Of a DNA stretch of 64,000 nucleotides, positions 1-12,100 are shown one piece after another (positions within the stretch are counted from its first letter, which is position 1; each line of letters opens with the position of its first letter). Both the position numbers and the translations under genes were made by a program. The notes beneath the pieces are model-generated. The model was not told where the DNA came from, did no database searches, and saw only the letters and a list, made by a program, of their open reading frames with translations. The DNA is from Blasia pusilla (lineage: Eukaryota; Marchantiophyta; Marchantiopsida; Blasiales): assembly GCA_050084515.1 (NCBI GenBank), contig CM114273.1, positions 29,512,001 through 29,576,000 on the forward strand, given 5' to 3'.

Positions 1-932
1 TACCAATTATCCAATGGACCACAAACAAGTCTCTAATTAGGATTCAAAATATTTGTCTTAGGGTCAAGGTCTAAGATTACAATCCAAACTAGTCTAACCA
101 AACTTGGTTTCAATGATTCAGTATTGAAACTCCAATGCCAACTTTGTAGTCCAACTTGTGACCTTGGTTCATTCACATGGTTCCCAAGGTGGGGTTTAGA
201 ATCCAAACTCCCTTATAAACCCTCTCCCTTAAATAAAGTTATAGAAAATTTCACCCCATCCTTCATCTAAAAATCCCTTTTCTTGTTGCCCTTAACCTAC
301 ACTATAATTCCAACAATTTGGAATCTCTTCCAAGACTTATGCTAGTGTCTTTGTCGAGATATTTTGATTTTTGGAACCAAATTTTCACAAACTTTCAAAC
401 ACCATCTTATTCATACCAAATGAATTTTGGATAAACCCGATATGACCTGAAATGCGGAAAGCCAAGGTCTCATATGACATTGAAGTTAAATAGAGCTTAA
501 CTCTCATTTCAACCAAAGACGACGATGGATACACAAGGAGAAACCAACATATGAACATTTAGATACTCTTAATGCATCAAGGAAGCATTTTCTTTAGATC
601 TTGAAATTCATCTTGGTTCCTTAGTCTACTACCTTCATAGTATGATGATCAAACCTTTTCATTAGTCATGCAAAGAATCTCCAATTCCTTATAAAGTAAC
701 AGACTTGAGTCGATCTTTAAGGCCTAGCTAGATGTGCATCTTGGAAAGTCAAGTGAACGGTATATACTCTAATGTCTCAGCCCTAATTGGCATCATAAGG
801 CCTTGGGTTGGCTTGCCCTTCAATCTATAATAAATCTCCTAGGCCTCAGGTCTTTCATCCTTTTTTGGGGTGCAATAATTATTCCCTTTAGATGATTCTT
901 GAAAAAATGCCACCTCACAATCTAAAATGTAA

Positions 933-994
<62 letters not shown>

Positions 995-2549
995 GGTTAC
1001 AAATACATAGAAAGTCCCCTAGGTCTTCCCCACTTTCGTTGTTCATAAAATCAGGCTCATGTATGCCCAACAACCATGATGATCTACTATGTTTTTCACA
1101 TACACACTAGAGATGCATATACACACTATGTAAATGTTGGAAGAGAGAGTGAGAGGGAATGAGTATGTATTCCTTCCATGTAATAACTAATAGAGTTATT
1201 TAAAGAATATACCTTTGGTAAGCGTTCCCTTAAATGTTACGTATAGCCCAAAATGCAAACATGGATGATGATTTCTACTTTCCTACTATAAATTAGGGGC
1301 TCATGATCATGATGATGTGGATGAGTGTTACAATTGATACTCCATATCTAGACTTCCCAATCTCACATGGTGCCTTGGTCCTTGCTTTTTTGTATTATGG
1401 TTAACTATTAGTCTTCATTAAAGGCCATAGTATCTTAAGATATGTCTCATTTTTGTTAGTCCCTCACAAACTAGTCTCGAGAGCCCATCTCCCTCTCAAC
1501 TACTCATAGTCTCACATCCCACTCATCCTTGACTTGGGCCTCAATTCAACATTCTCTTGCCAATTCATCCCATTGATTAGAGTTCACAAGTAGTACCATC
1601 CATTGCGACTAAGACATGTGTTATTGCACGTGCAAATGCCCATGTCCACAAGTGCTAGTTTGTTGACATCATCATGCTCTCTCAAGTGTCTCAAGGTTAT
1701 ATCATGCGAATTGACATCGTTACCAACATACATTGGTCATTATGCACACAAGTCTAAGATCCATCTAAAAAAGAATCCTAGCATATCTACACATGAATGA
1801 CTAGACAACCCCAATATAAAGTTGATATGGAATATGTGACCAGATGAAATCTGCAATCAACTATGCTTAATCCAAACATCCATATCATTGATACACACTA
1901 TAGTAACAATAGAAGAAAGTCTAAAATATACTCTCAATGTGTGTGATCTCGATCAATCCCAGCCCGCTCTTCAAGAGAGAATTTATGCTCAATACATGCA
2001 AGTTGCAATGTATCATGGATCCCAACATGGGTCTGATCCTAAGGAAGATGAGCTTTGAATGAGCTTTATCCAAGGTATACCCCCCTTGGCACCTCCATGG
2101 ATGACATGTACAGATAGGTAACCTCCCCCTAGTAGGTCACTAACAATCTAATGTACACAAGGTACTAACTCCCTAACAAATACACATGTCGTCCTCTCAT
2201 GAGACCAACTACCAACTCACCCTCGACTCTATAGATCCAAGTGGCTCTACACAAGGATGGGAGGATCAACCTCTCCAAGGTTGCCACTCCTCATAAAGGA
2301 AGGGTGACTTACACTCGTAGGTCATCTCCTAATGTTACGAACATGTGACCTCTCAAAATAGGGAAGTGCAAGACCCCTTTAAGGTCTCGATACTATCTCT
2401 TCCTATGTCTCATCTACCATGACAGTTATGTCAAGGCTTCTCAACCATCTTGACTAATCCCTCAACCCACATGGATTAGTCTGCCCATATTTATGGCATG
2501 CATCTCATCTCATGACTATCTATCATATTCCTAGTCTTGCAACTAGCTT
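1..2549. other. Gene-free left flank
   Basis: I see no gene here. Open frames are short, have no recognisable domain and are broken by stops in all frames. The sequence is moderately AT-rich, with one GA microsatellite near 936-992. It may contain old decayed transposon sequence, but no family can be named. The stretch ends at the left edge of a terminal repeat at 2550. Confidence 0.6.
936..992. repeat. (GA)n microsatellite
   Basis: An uninterrupted GA dinucleotide run of roughly 28 units. It produces an artificial Arg-Glu repeat when translated and is not coding. Confidence 0.97.
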
Positions 2550-2822
2550 TGTCACATCTTATTTCAATGTAGATAGAGTTCTATCGCATCAACGGCATAG
2601 AGAGTTAGCGGGTTGTTCGGGTGTGACTTCGTCCCGAGATGTCGGATGAGGTTGGCAACAGGTCCGTTGTGTCGAGAACGTCATTTATGGAGATTTCCCT
2701 ATTTGGGTTTTAGTCCATCAAGTGACCCGTTGATAGGGTCAACAATCACCCGGTAACATGTGCACACAGGTTACCGTGGGTAGGGCTATTTTTGGGGGAA
2801 GAGATTTTTGGCTCTTCCCAAG

Positions 2823-2832
2823 GGTATAAGAG
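2823..2832 (+). promoter_or_regulatory. TATA-like box in the A module
   Basis: GGTATAAGAG occurs in the middle of the A module and is repeated at the same place in A1 of copy A (about 23111-23119). It is degraded in A2 (near 28563). Conservation and position suggest the core promoter of the retroelement, with transcription starting inside A. The start site is inferred. Confidence 0.5.
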
Positions 2833-2923
2833 TGAGAGAGATGGCTTTCTCAAGCCATGTTTCTCATGTTGAGCCTTGGGAGCGCCTCTCTTGGATAGAT
2901 GTGTGTGGATGTGTAGGAGTTAG

Positions 2924-3917
2924 TGTCGCGACCCTCATAACCAAACAACACCAAATACGCGTCAAGCGAAACATCAGAACTCAAAGGAACTCACGTTGCG
3001 AGGTTTGCGCTTTGGAGAGGCGTTTGGAAGAGTCTCTTGGAAAAGTCTAAGAGACAAAACGCGGAACAGAGTTGTGCGTTTCATGCGTTAGTGGTCGCGA
3101 CCAGAAACCTAGACCAAACGCGAGCCGAGACTTGAGATGAGTTGAGTCTTGGAGGTTGGTTGCCAAAGAGGTGAGAACAGATTTGGAACACGACTAAGCG
3201 TTTGGGAGAATCTGACTGTGTTTAGGACCATAACGTTGAGCCCGAGATGCGTTCGGACAAGTAAGGGCGCGTTGAAAGCTGATCTTGAGACGCTTCCAAC
3301 GCACCAAAGATCTCAGCAAACCCATAAGTACAGCCGAGATATTGGCCAAAACGATTCAGAGCAATCGGGTTGAGGGCCAATTGAGAGGCCCGGTGTCTTT
3401 CCCTAAATGTAGGGGCCCCAAGATCCCCAGAAGTACTAGTAAGGGGAGTACCTTCTCTGAGATGTATCGGGAAACGAAACCCCACTTTGGGCGCCAAACG
3501 GCATTTTTGAGGCACGGATGGAACGGAGTTTGCGCTGAAACCAAACCCAAACCTGATCCAAGGGAGTGGACTTTGTAGGCCACACTTGATTCCAACCGAG
3601 ATTCACTAGTCTTGGTGAGGAACTCATTGGATGTCCATCGGATTTTGGAACCGCTAGGCGCTAAAACGCCGTTTCAGTTCCTGGTAAAGTCTGGTCCCAA
3701 GTCTTTCGAGATTTGCCCGTGTTGTAAAACCGAAACTAGGAAGGTTGAGCTTGATGAGAGTCCGAGACGAGAATCGAAAGTTACCCCGCTGATTGATCCA
3801 AGACCCGACTAACCAAAGTGCGTGTTTGGATGCAGATCAGCGTTGAGAGCGTGACCTACTAAACGCACGCTTCCGCAACAAACAAGATTAACGTTCAAGG
3901 AGAGTAGGCGCACGACA
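2924..3917 (+). repeat. 5' LTR of the nested gypsy element
   Basis: A 994-bp repeat starting TGTCGCGACC and ending GGCGCACGACA. It is collinear with the 3' LTR. The primer-binding site follows after two bases, as expected for Ty3/gypsy elements. Overlapping open frames on both strands here are not genes. Confidence 0.95.
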
Positions 3918-3919
3918 CG

Positions 3920-3931
3920 TGGTATCAGAGC
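3920..3931 (+). promoter_or_regulatory. Primer-binding site (initiator Met tRNA)
   Basis: TGGTATCAGAGC two bases after the LTR end is the classic plant retrotransposon primer site, complementary to the 3' end of initiator methionine tRNA. It primes minus-strand synthesis. Confidence 0.95.
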
Positions 3932-4154
3932 AATTCCTTGATCAGCGTGAACTTGGAGTCGTTGAAGATCTGGACGTTTGGGGAGAACTCAAGGTAGCCG
4001 GAAGACCGCGACGCCGAGGAGGAACTCAAGAGGCGAGGAGGAGATCTGAGAAAATCGACGACTCGCAAATGGTGACCAAAGGCGAAGAACCGAGGAAACC
4101 GCGAGTCAAGCAAAGAAGCCGAGAGACGAATCAATAACGGACCGAGAGCCGGAG

Positions 4155-5082
4155 GTGGAATTTGCGACTCCCAAAGTGCCGAGTCCCAGACATGAGGATG
4201 TTCCAACCGAAAATCTTTCCGTGGGACCTTCGGGTCCAAACTTAAACGATCCACCCTTTTATATCCAAGTGATGGGATTGATGAAGGTGATGGCGGACCA
4301 GATGGCTGAACAGAGCAAGGTGATATCGGAATTCAAGTCAAATGGAGCCTCTAGTTCTGGCAAGAAGCTTTGTAAGACTAATTTGCCAACGCCATTCACA
4401 GGAATGGGGCGTTCTCGGAAAGTGAGCGAGTTTCTAAAGGAACTCGAACTCTATTTCAGCGCAAAGGCAGATGAACAAGACAAGGTGATCAGAGCGGTCA
4501 CGTTTCTGAAGGATCACGCTCTCCATTGGTGGACGGCTCACCGCAAAGAACATCTAGGTCGTGGGAAAACGTTGAGTTGGGAAGATTTCAAGGAGTTGAT
4601 TGGGAACCGATTCACTCCGGAATATCATGAGTACCGCGATGGCATGGAGGTGGTGAGGTTGCGCCAGAGTGGATCACTTGGCGCTTATGTGCGGGAGTTT
4701 AGTGCGCTCATGAGTGCACTTTCCACGGAAGAACATACTAAAAAGGTGATCTTCCTAAGTGGGCTCAAACCGAGTGATGAGAAGGCTCTCTTTCGTATGC
4801 CTCACATCCCAGAGATGTGCGCGGATCTTTTGAGACTAGCAGAGCGGATTGGGGACGATGAAGTCCAACACCCGAAGCCCTTTGAGACCAAAAGTTTTTC
4901 TAAGTTACAGAAGAACAAAGGGACATCCAAGAGGGTTTGGAATGGGGGTGAGCGCGACCATGGAGGGTCTCTTGCCCCAGCGGCAAAACGAGTGGAACTC
5001 AACGCGGGCCAAAGGGGGCCGCGAAGTCAACGAATGCCAAAGTGATTTGCTACAATTGTATAACCCGGACATATGGCTAAGG
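4155..5082 (+). pseudogene. gag of the nested gypsy element
   Basis: The open frame runs 4155-5045 (296 codons) and carries a retrotransposon gag core. A characteristic ALHWWTAH stretch lies at about residue 125, followed by an F..Y...G......L.Q pattern and a conserved LSGL block. A CCHC zinc knuckle follows at about 5047-5082. Its CYNC half and its PGHMAKEC half are in different frames, so a small indel splits the knuckle and uncouples gag from pol. Gag would form the virus-like particle and bind genomic RNA. The start is the first ATG with coding continuity after the primer site; the true start could be further upstream. Confidence 0.85.
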
Positions 5083-5089
5083 AATGTTA

Positions 5090-6910
5090 GGCCCAAGGTT
5101 AGTAAACCGAGTATGATTGCGTTTGTCGCTAAGCATTTATCGGAGGGAGATCTAGATACATCTCTACAAGTCACCAAGAGAACGCCCAATTTGGTTTACC
5201 TAGGATCCAGGATCGCTAATCGCGATGTGATGTTGCTCGTTGATACAGGTGCTTCGCACTCATTCTTGAGTCCGAGAATCGTAAAAGCATTGGGATTACC
5301 GACCACCAAAGCGGATGAACCCATTAGGGTAGGATTCGCGGGAGGCAAGTCCCACCAGACATCAGATCTGGTTTTAGGGCTAGTTGTGAGTTGCGGAGTA
5401 TTTGAGTTGAAGGAGAATTTTACAGTTTGCGACATGGACGGTATCGACAGAGTCTTGGGGAACACGTTCTTGGATGCGTATGAGGTGGAACTGAGGCGGA
5501 GACCTTTGAGGTTGAGCGTCTTAGTTAACGTGAAACGGACAGACGTCAGATTGGTTGGTGAGGTGCCTAGGAAGACGGAGTTGGTGAACGCCATCATGAG
5601 GACGAGTTTGGCCGAGTTAGAGGAAGGATTCCTTTGCTTGATGAGACAAGTAGAGGATGATGCAAGCGCGAGATGCAGAGATCAGAACTCAGCTTCAAGT
5701 GGGATCCCTGAAACACTCAAGAGAGTTGTGAAAGAATTTGGAGATGTGTTGACTAAGGAGCTTCCGACTGAGTTGCCACCACATAGGGCGGTTGATCATA
5801 AGATTGAGGTGATACCAGGATCTCAACCACCTTCAAAGGCACCATATAGGTTGAATCAAGAGGAACTTGCTGAGTTGAAGAAACACTTGGGTGAACTCCT
5901 AGAGAGGGGTTACATCCGAACAAGCAAGTCACCTTATGGGGCGCCCGTCCTCTTTGTAAAGAAGAAGGATGGGAAGTTGAGACTCTGTGTGGATTATCGG
6001 GCGCTGAATAAAGTGACGGTAAGGAACAACTATTCTCTACCAAGGATGGATGACCTCTTTGATCGATTTTCGGGTGCCAAGTATTTCAGCCGGATTGATC
6101 TGAAATCAGGATATTATCAGATTCGGATTGCCGAAGCGGATGTAGAGAAGACTGCGTGTAGAACGAGATACGGTTCGTTTGAGTTTGTAGTAATGCCTTT
6201 CGGTCTTTGTAATGCGCCTCCGACGTTTACCACTTTGATGAACTCCATCTTTCATAAGGAGACGGATGAGTTTGTGATCATATATATATATATATATATG
6301 ACATACTCATCTATTCGAAAACACTAGAGGAGCACGCTCGAAATTTGAAGACGGTGTTTGAGAAACTTAGGGCAAACAAGCTGTATGCGAATGCGGATAA
6401 GAGTGAGTTCGGTCTGACGAAGATCAAGTTCTTGGGGCATGTGGTTAGTGCGGAAGGAGTGAGTCCAGACATGGAGAAGGTAAGCGCGATTGCCGAATGG
6501 GAACCGCCTTCCACGGTGAAGGGGATGAGAAGGTTCATCGGAGCAGTCCAGTTTTACCAGACATACGTGAAAAACTTTTTGGGCATAGTGAAACCTCTCA
6601 CGGATTAGACTGCAAAGTTTGCCAATACTACATGGACCGAGGAAGTGGATAAAGCGTTCAATCGAAGTCAAAGAGATCCTCTCGCAGAACCGATTCAAAT
6701 CGCCGGAGTTTGAACAACTGTTCAAGTGCACACGGATGCTAGTGATTTCGCGATTGCAGGAATGTTGGTGCAAAAGGGAGACTCAGAGCATACAAAAGCA
6801 AGAAGCTTACCGACACCGAAAGGAGATGGCCTACTCATGAGAAAGAGTTGTTTGCGGTGGTTCATTGCTTGAGGACCAAGTGTTGAAGTACTAGCATTTC
6901 GGCTCGCCCT
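5090..6910 (+). pseudogene. pol of the nested gypsy element (protease, RT, partial RNase H)
   Basis: An aspartic protease is seen around 5230-5530, with active site LVDTGAS (5235-5255) and a later RVLGNTFL block. Reverse transcriptase follows at about 5830-6600, with [25 protein letters not shown] and [12 protein letters not shown] in order. The catalytic YIDD motif is destroyed by a TA microsatellite at 6280-6299, which also shifts the frame. RT palm and connection sequence resumes in another frame (6345-6608) up to a stop. RNase H begins near 6715 (VHTDASDFAIAG) and breaks off near 6890. Integrase is absent. The product would be inactive. Confidence 0.9.
6280..6299. repeat. (TA)n microsatellite inside the RT active site
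   Basis: About ten TA units sit where the YIDD catalytic motif should be. The bases just after the run still encode the residues that normally follow it, in another frame. Replication slippage at a naturally TA-rich codon pair probably expanded it. Confidence 0.85.
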
Positions 6911-7298
6911 AACGCGTGGTGGGGGCGGATGAGTCATCTTGGGGTTTATGGTGATCTCATTCATGTTTCATGACTAAACTTAGTGACGCGCCTAGGTGGA
7001 ATACTGGTGACCCAAAAGTAGTAATGAGTTGGCTAGGTAGACAAAGTGGTTGTTTACAAATAGTGAGTGAAGTGTTAGGTTGAGACTTAGTGAGCTTATT
7101 TTGATAGTTAGATTAGTTTGGCGTAACTAGTCTAGGCTCATCGAAAGCAAAAGCTAATAAGTCTAAGTGATGAAGCGACAACCTAAGACTTAAGCCAAAA
7201 GAAGAATTCCGGGTTAGCTACGACGCGATTCTATGTTAAGGGTCGGCTTCCTAACTTAACATCAATAAGGTTTGCGTTGATGAGGACATCAACCTTCT
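6911..7298. other. Non-coding remnant of the gypsy internal region
   Basis: Sequence between the RNase H break and the polypurine tract. No integrase motif can be read in any frame. It is probably the 3' untranslated part of the element, joined after a deletion that removed integrase. Confidence 0.55.
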
Positions 7299-7311
7299 AA
7301 GGAGGGGTGAG
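7299..7311 (+). promoter_or_regulatory. Polypurine tract
   Basis: AAGGAGGGGTGAG lies immediately before the 3' LTR and is the expected plus-strand primer for reverse transcription. Confidence 0.88.
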
Positions 7312-8302
7312 TGTCGCGACCCTCATACCAAACAACACCAAACACGCGTCAAGCTTAAACATCGAACTCAAAGGAACTCACGTTGCAGGTTTGCGCTTTG
7401 AGAGGCGTTTGGAAGAGTCTCTTGAAAAGTCTAAGAGACAAAACGCGAACAGAGTTGTGCGTTTCATGCGTTAGTGGTCGCGACCAGGAAACCTAGACCA
7501 AACGCGAGCCGAGACTTGAGATGAGTTGAGTCTTGGAGGTTGGTTGCCAAAGAGGTGAGAACCGATTTGGAACACGACTAGCGTTTGGGAGAATCTGACT
7601 GTGTTTAGGACCATAACGTTGAGCTCCGAGATGCGTTCGGACAAGTAGGGCGCGTTGAAAGCTGATCTTGAGACGCTTAACGCACCAAAGATCTCAGCAA
7701 ACCCTACTGAGTGAGATATTGGCCAAAAACGATTCAGAGAGCAATCGGGTTGAGGGCCAGTGAGAGGCCCGGTGTCTTTCCCTAAATGTAGGGGCCCCGA
7801 AGATCCCCAGAAGTACTAGTAAGGGGAGTACCTTCTCGAGATGTATCGGGAAACGAAACCCCACTTTGGGCGCCAAACGGCATTTCAGAGGCACGGGATG
7901 GAACGGGAGTTTGGCGCGGAAATCCGAAACCCAAACCTGATCCAAGGGAGTGGACTTTGTAGGCCACACTTGGATTCCAACCGAGATTCACTTCGCCGTG
8001 CGAGTCTTGGTGAGGAACTCATTGGATGTCCATCGGTTGCTTGGAACCGCTAGGCGCGAAACGCCGTTTGTGTTCCCGAACCTTCCCAAGAGATTTGCCC
8101 GTGTTGTAAACCGCGAAACTAGGAAGGTTGAGCTTGATGAGAGTCCGAGACGAGAACTCGGAAAGTTACCCCGCTGATTGATCCAAGACCCGACTAACCA
8201 AAGTGCGTGTTTGGATGCAGATCAGCGTTGAGAGCGTGACCTACTAAACGCACGCTTCCGCAACAAACAAGATTAACGTTCAAGGAGAGTAGGCGCACGA
8301 TA
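7312..8302 (+). repeat. 3' LTR of the nested gypsy element
   Basis: A 991-bp repeat collinear with 2924-3917. The last bases read CACGATA instead of CACGACA, a C-to-T change. Differences from the 5' LTR are dominated by single-base insertions and deletions. Confidence 0.95.
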
Positions 8303-8749
8303 GTTAGGGTGCTAGCGTCGAGATTCCCTCATAGCTGAGGGTGGATGTGGTTTGATATGCCGATGTAGATTCATGAGTAGAGTTTTAGGTCGGGTGAGCC
8401 ATTTTTACTACTCCTGATTTTACATGAAAAAGATGTCAAGGGGCTGGTGGAAATTCTTTGTTTTCAGGTATGCAAGAAAGTTGCCTCGGTCATGAGCCCC
8501 TAGAGACGCGGGTTGGATTTTGTATTGTCTTTTTTCTATTTGGGAAGTTGGGCGCGGAAGCGTTGTCTGTACTTCACAGATCTTGCTAGTGCGGAAGTTG
8601 AGGGTTTAGGTTGCAGGGTCCCATTTTATATGCGTGAGTATATTTCATTTATGTGTGGATCTACCCGTATGTTGGGAGAGATTGGTGTTGTGTGGTATGT
8701 AGATGTGACTATCGATGTGGGTTATGTAGCAATGGGAATGCACACGACA

Positions 8750-9098
8750 GCTTATTTAAGGTTTTACAATGTTCTTCCTCCTTTGACATGCAAGCATGAT
8801 TTCCCTACTAGGTTTAGCTAGCATGGGTGTTGGAGATTTAGTAATTACTACCCAACATAGTAGGAATGGATTTTCCTTCCATAAGTGGATTCCTAGTATG
8901 GTGTGAGTGGTGGGAAAAATTCTTATGAAAATGGGAATTTTCTCTCCTCACTTAAAGGACCTTCGTAGTGGAAATTAAAATTTTCACTTTACATGCCTTG
9001 TTTGAAGATGGTCCACCATTTCAAAGCTCAAGTTATAAAACTTCTCCCTTTTTACTTCCCAATCAATAAAAGGCACATTTCAAAAATATATATCAACG

Positions 9099-9136
<38 letters not shown>

Positions 9137-12100
9137 TTTTTAGTCCACTAAAAACTATTCCCGTGAACCCTAATCCGATCTGGCTTATGGGACCCCTTCC
9201 ACATATGTGAAATTGACATCGCATCCGACGAGCACCTTCACATTTAGATTTGGGGTTCTCATTGAGGAGATTTGGTTTTTTTTTTCTTTGTGAAGGCCTG
9301 GAACTTTATCCAAATTTTTAACCCGGAAGCATAGTCAAGGCACACACGTGAAAGGCACACAAGGCGTTCTCTCTCTCGAACATGGACCATCCATGCCCTA
9401 GGTAGGGAACGCCACTGCCCTGGGGTCGAGTAGCCGCAGCAGCGTGGTACCAAGATCGCCACGGCCACTTCGCGGTCGGTACAAGTCCAAACTTCCAAAG
9501 AGACTTGCAGAGACTTGAAGTTTGCTCGGCATGAGATTATGGCGATGGATAGCGTAACTGAAAACCCACTCCGGGACGCTTGACCGTCCTTGGCACTAAT
9601 CGGTCGTCGGTAAGGAGTGGTCTTCATCCAGCGACTGCCTCAAGGTCGACTTGCCGAACTGCTCCAAGAGGAACCAATACTACGATTAGACCGAGTGACT
9701 ACAATTGCACCTTTGAAGGCCGGGTTCTATGCACGCCTGGAGGATTGCAAGGATTTTTCGCCCACAACTTTTGGGCGGCTCGGAAATGGTGTGCCCCCTA
9801 TGAGTAATTAACATATACATGCATATCTAAATGGAGAATTTATTTTTTTAGGCAATAACTTGTAGAGGCGGTAACTATAACTAACTAGTAGCTGAAATCA
9901 ATTAGTTGTGAGTGACCTATTTGTTTTGCTACATTGTCCATTAGAAAATGGTTTTGGGCATGAAAATGAGGTCATACTACTTATGACGGCCCGGCGGTCT
10001 CGACCCCAGGGCCAATAGCAAGCGCTCATACGCACTCTTATGCGACTATCCACGGACATATTAATCGTCGTGGTAGGTGCTTGTTAACGTGGGTTGGGTT
10101 AGGTTGGGTCCACAAACTTGTGCCATAACACACACTCTCTCTCTCCTGCAAAAGAACTCCAGACATATTCGTCCAAAGTTGAGCATTTTGTTCGGCATTT
10201 CTGGAGTGGATGTTGACCTTCAAGATGAGAGGCCACGGAGGCAGTTTTCGCAACTTGCGACACTGTAGTTGAAAATTCCGGCTGGATCTCTACGATTGAA
10301 CTTTCAATGACGGTGACTGGTCAAGTATGCAAAGTGCAATTCGTTCACATATGGAAGAAAGAAACACACACTACAATTGTGGGGGATAAATTTTAAAACT
10401 GCTGAAAATTACTTGGAGAGCATGGCCCTCCTCCATCTAACCTTGTGGTTGATTATTCTCCGACGATGCTCATAAAAATATTAAGTGGAAAGAGATACGC
10501 AAACATTAATGACAGATTTGGAGAAAAGGAGAAAGTTGTCCGATCTAATTTGTCTTTTTTACTACGTTCTTTACTTGCAAACTTGATGTTCCATGGCACT
10601 CAATCCCAAGGAAACCGTTTGAATATTTTCAAACCCTCTACACTAAGGAATGTGATCACCATGTGTTTGGGTGGGCCCTTTTCTTTGAGTCCCCTCTTTT
10701 GTTTCTCTGATGAGCTTTTCATGGTGCATATTTATTGAGGTTCATTTCTTTCCACGATGTGTGTGTAGGACCTAAGTAGACCTCCACGTATACCCAGATA
10801 GGCTAACCAGGTATTGGCTTTATAGGGCCCATGCAGTAACTTAGTTGCTTTTTGGTGAGTGTCTTAAAATTTATATACTAGTTGGAGGATGGAATTCTTT
10901 AATCCTCTTCTGTTTTGACACGTGTCATTGGATGTCTCAAAAATATTTTTATTTTAATCACATTAATTTGAGTTCGTACGGAGAGATTAGTAAGGAGTGA
11001 TATTGCATCCCACGGCACCTTACTAATGGTTCTCATGCAAAGAAATTGATATGAGTTGGACAAGCCTACCGCTCCAATTATGCAAGTACTAATGAAAAAC
11101 TTGTGCTCCGTGCACGTATTAAAAGTCCAGTTGAGTGTAAAACCTTTTTCTTGCCCTTAGGACATGCATTTTTAAGCCCAGAGGCACTTAAAAATCGAAA
11201 CTCTTAATGTGGATGTTAAAGTTACTATTTATGATATGTAGGGAAAATGAAAACTTGCACATGTAATTGGTTCTTTTGATTTTTTTTAGTCTATGTTAAA
11301 TCGATTTTCAGCATTTGACCAGTTGACTCCCGAGCTACTTTCTTAACTAAAAGAGGATTATCTTCGGATGACGGCACCTGTATGGTTGACAAGTGGTATC
11401 AACCATAGCCCCACAAGTGTCAAATTTAAAAATGTGAGACCCCTTCATTGCGTGTATCGTGCATGGCACGGATACTTATTAGTTACTTCTAATATTGAAC
11501 GCCTTTTCACTGTATAAATGGACGGAAAGACAACGGCTTGAATTCCGTGGAGCGTTGTTTTTCTCCATTGCAGCCCACGGACAGCGAGGGAGTAAAGCTG
11601 CCACCTCGCTCACTCGCCTCACTGATCTCGGAGTCGGTGGTGCGTACGGAGTCGCTCTCCTTCCAAGCAATTAAATATGACATGATTCACGCGGCCTCCT
11701 TTTATTTATTTCCACGCAGTCGTCAGCCCAATGGTGCGAGAGCCTCCTTCTTCCCCAGCGAGAAAAAAGCATTTCACTCGGCGTTCGCCATTACTACGAA
11801 ACTGCTGTAAAGCAGAAAAGCGGTCTTTGGAAATGGTGGAGGATTCTCTCGCACTCGACTTTGCCGGTCCTCGCGCATCGCGTGATTTGAAATCTACGAA
11901 CGTTACCGTGGTCACGAAGAGAGCATGAATCGAACGAACGAACTCCATTCCAAACTTCCTTGCTACATTTCCTTCTCTTTTCAATGACCTTTGAGTTTGT
12001 TCATCCCCTCTGGTTTTTAACTCCCGCGAAGTTTTCTTAAACATGGGTACCTCATGAATAACAATGTAAATTCTTTATTGTTTCTTGACCAATGACCATG

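Larger units (their letters stand above)
2924..8302 (+). mobile_element. Nested Ty3/gypsy LTR retrotransposon (internally deleted)
   Basis: A complete insertion of 5379 bp flanked by the 5-bp target duplication GTTAG (2919-2923 and 8303-8307). It lies inside the older solo repeat. Order: 5' LTR 2924-3917, Met-tRNA primer site 3920-3931, gag, protease, reverse transcriptase, start of RNase H, a non-coding remnant, polypurine tract 7299-7311, 3' LTR 7312-8302. The end of RNase H and the whole integrase are missing, so the element is non-autonomous. The LTRs are very similar, which suggests a recent insertion, and they differ mainly by 1-2 base indels. Unlike its host repeat, it has the standard LTR layout. 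Confidence 0.95.
2550..8749 (+). mobile_element. Solo terminal repeat (A+B), split by a nested gypsy element
   Basis: One terminal repeat of the copy A family occupies 2550-2923 and resumes at 8308-8749, about 816 bp once the nested element is removed. It starts TGTCACATC and ends CACACGACA, and is flanked by the 4-bp direct repeat GCTT (2546-2549 and 8750-8753). Its first part, about 677 bp, matches module A of copy A (22845-23510). Its last 139 bp (8611-8749) match module B (28150-28288). No internal coding region lies between the modules, so it looks like a solo repeat left by recombination. It defines both outer ends of the family independently of the full copies. Confidence 0.88.

Noticed and set aside
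892-1110. Open frame with a long Arg-Glu repeat
   Set aside because: The repeat is the translation of a GA microsatellite, and the rest has no coding signal.
3222-3627. Overlapping minus-strand frames in the gypsy LTR, repeated near 7694-7991
   Set aside because: They lie in LTR sequence, occur in both LTRs with shifted frames and show no domain.
9259-9811. Facing open frames near 9.3-9.8 kb as genes
   Set aside because: No recognisable domain and overlapping frames in opposite directions; insufficient support.
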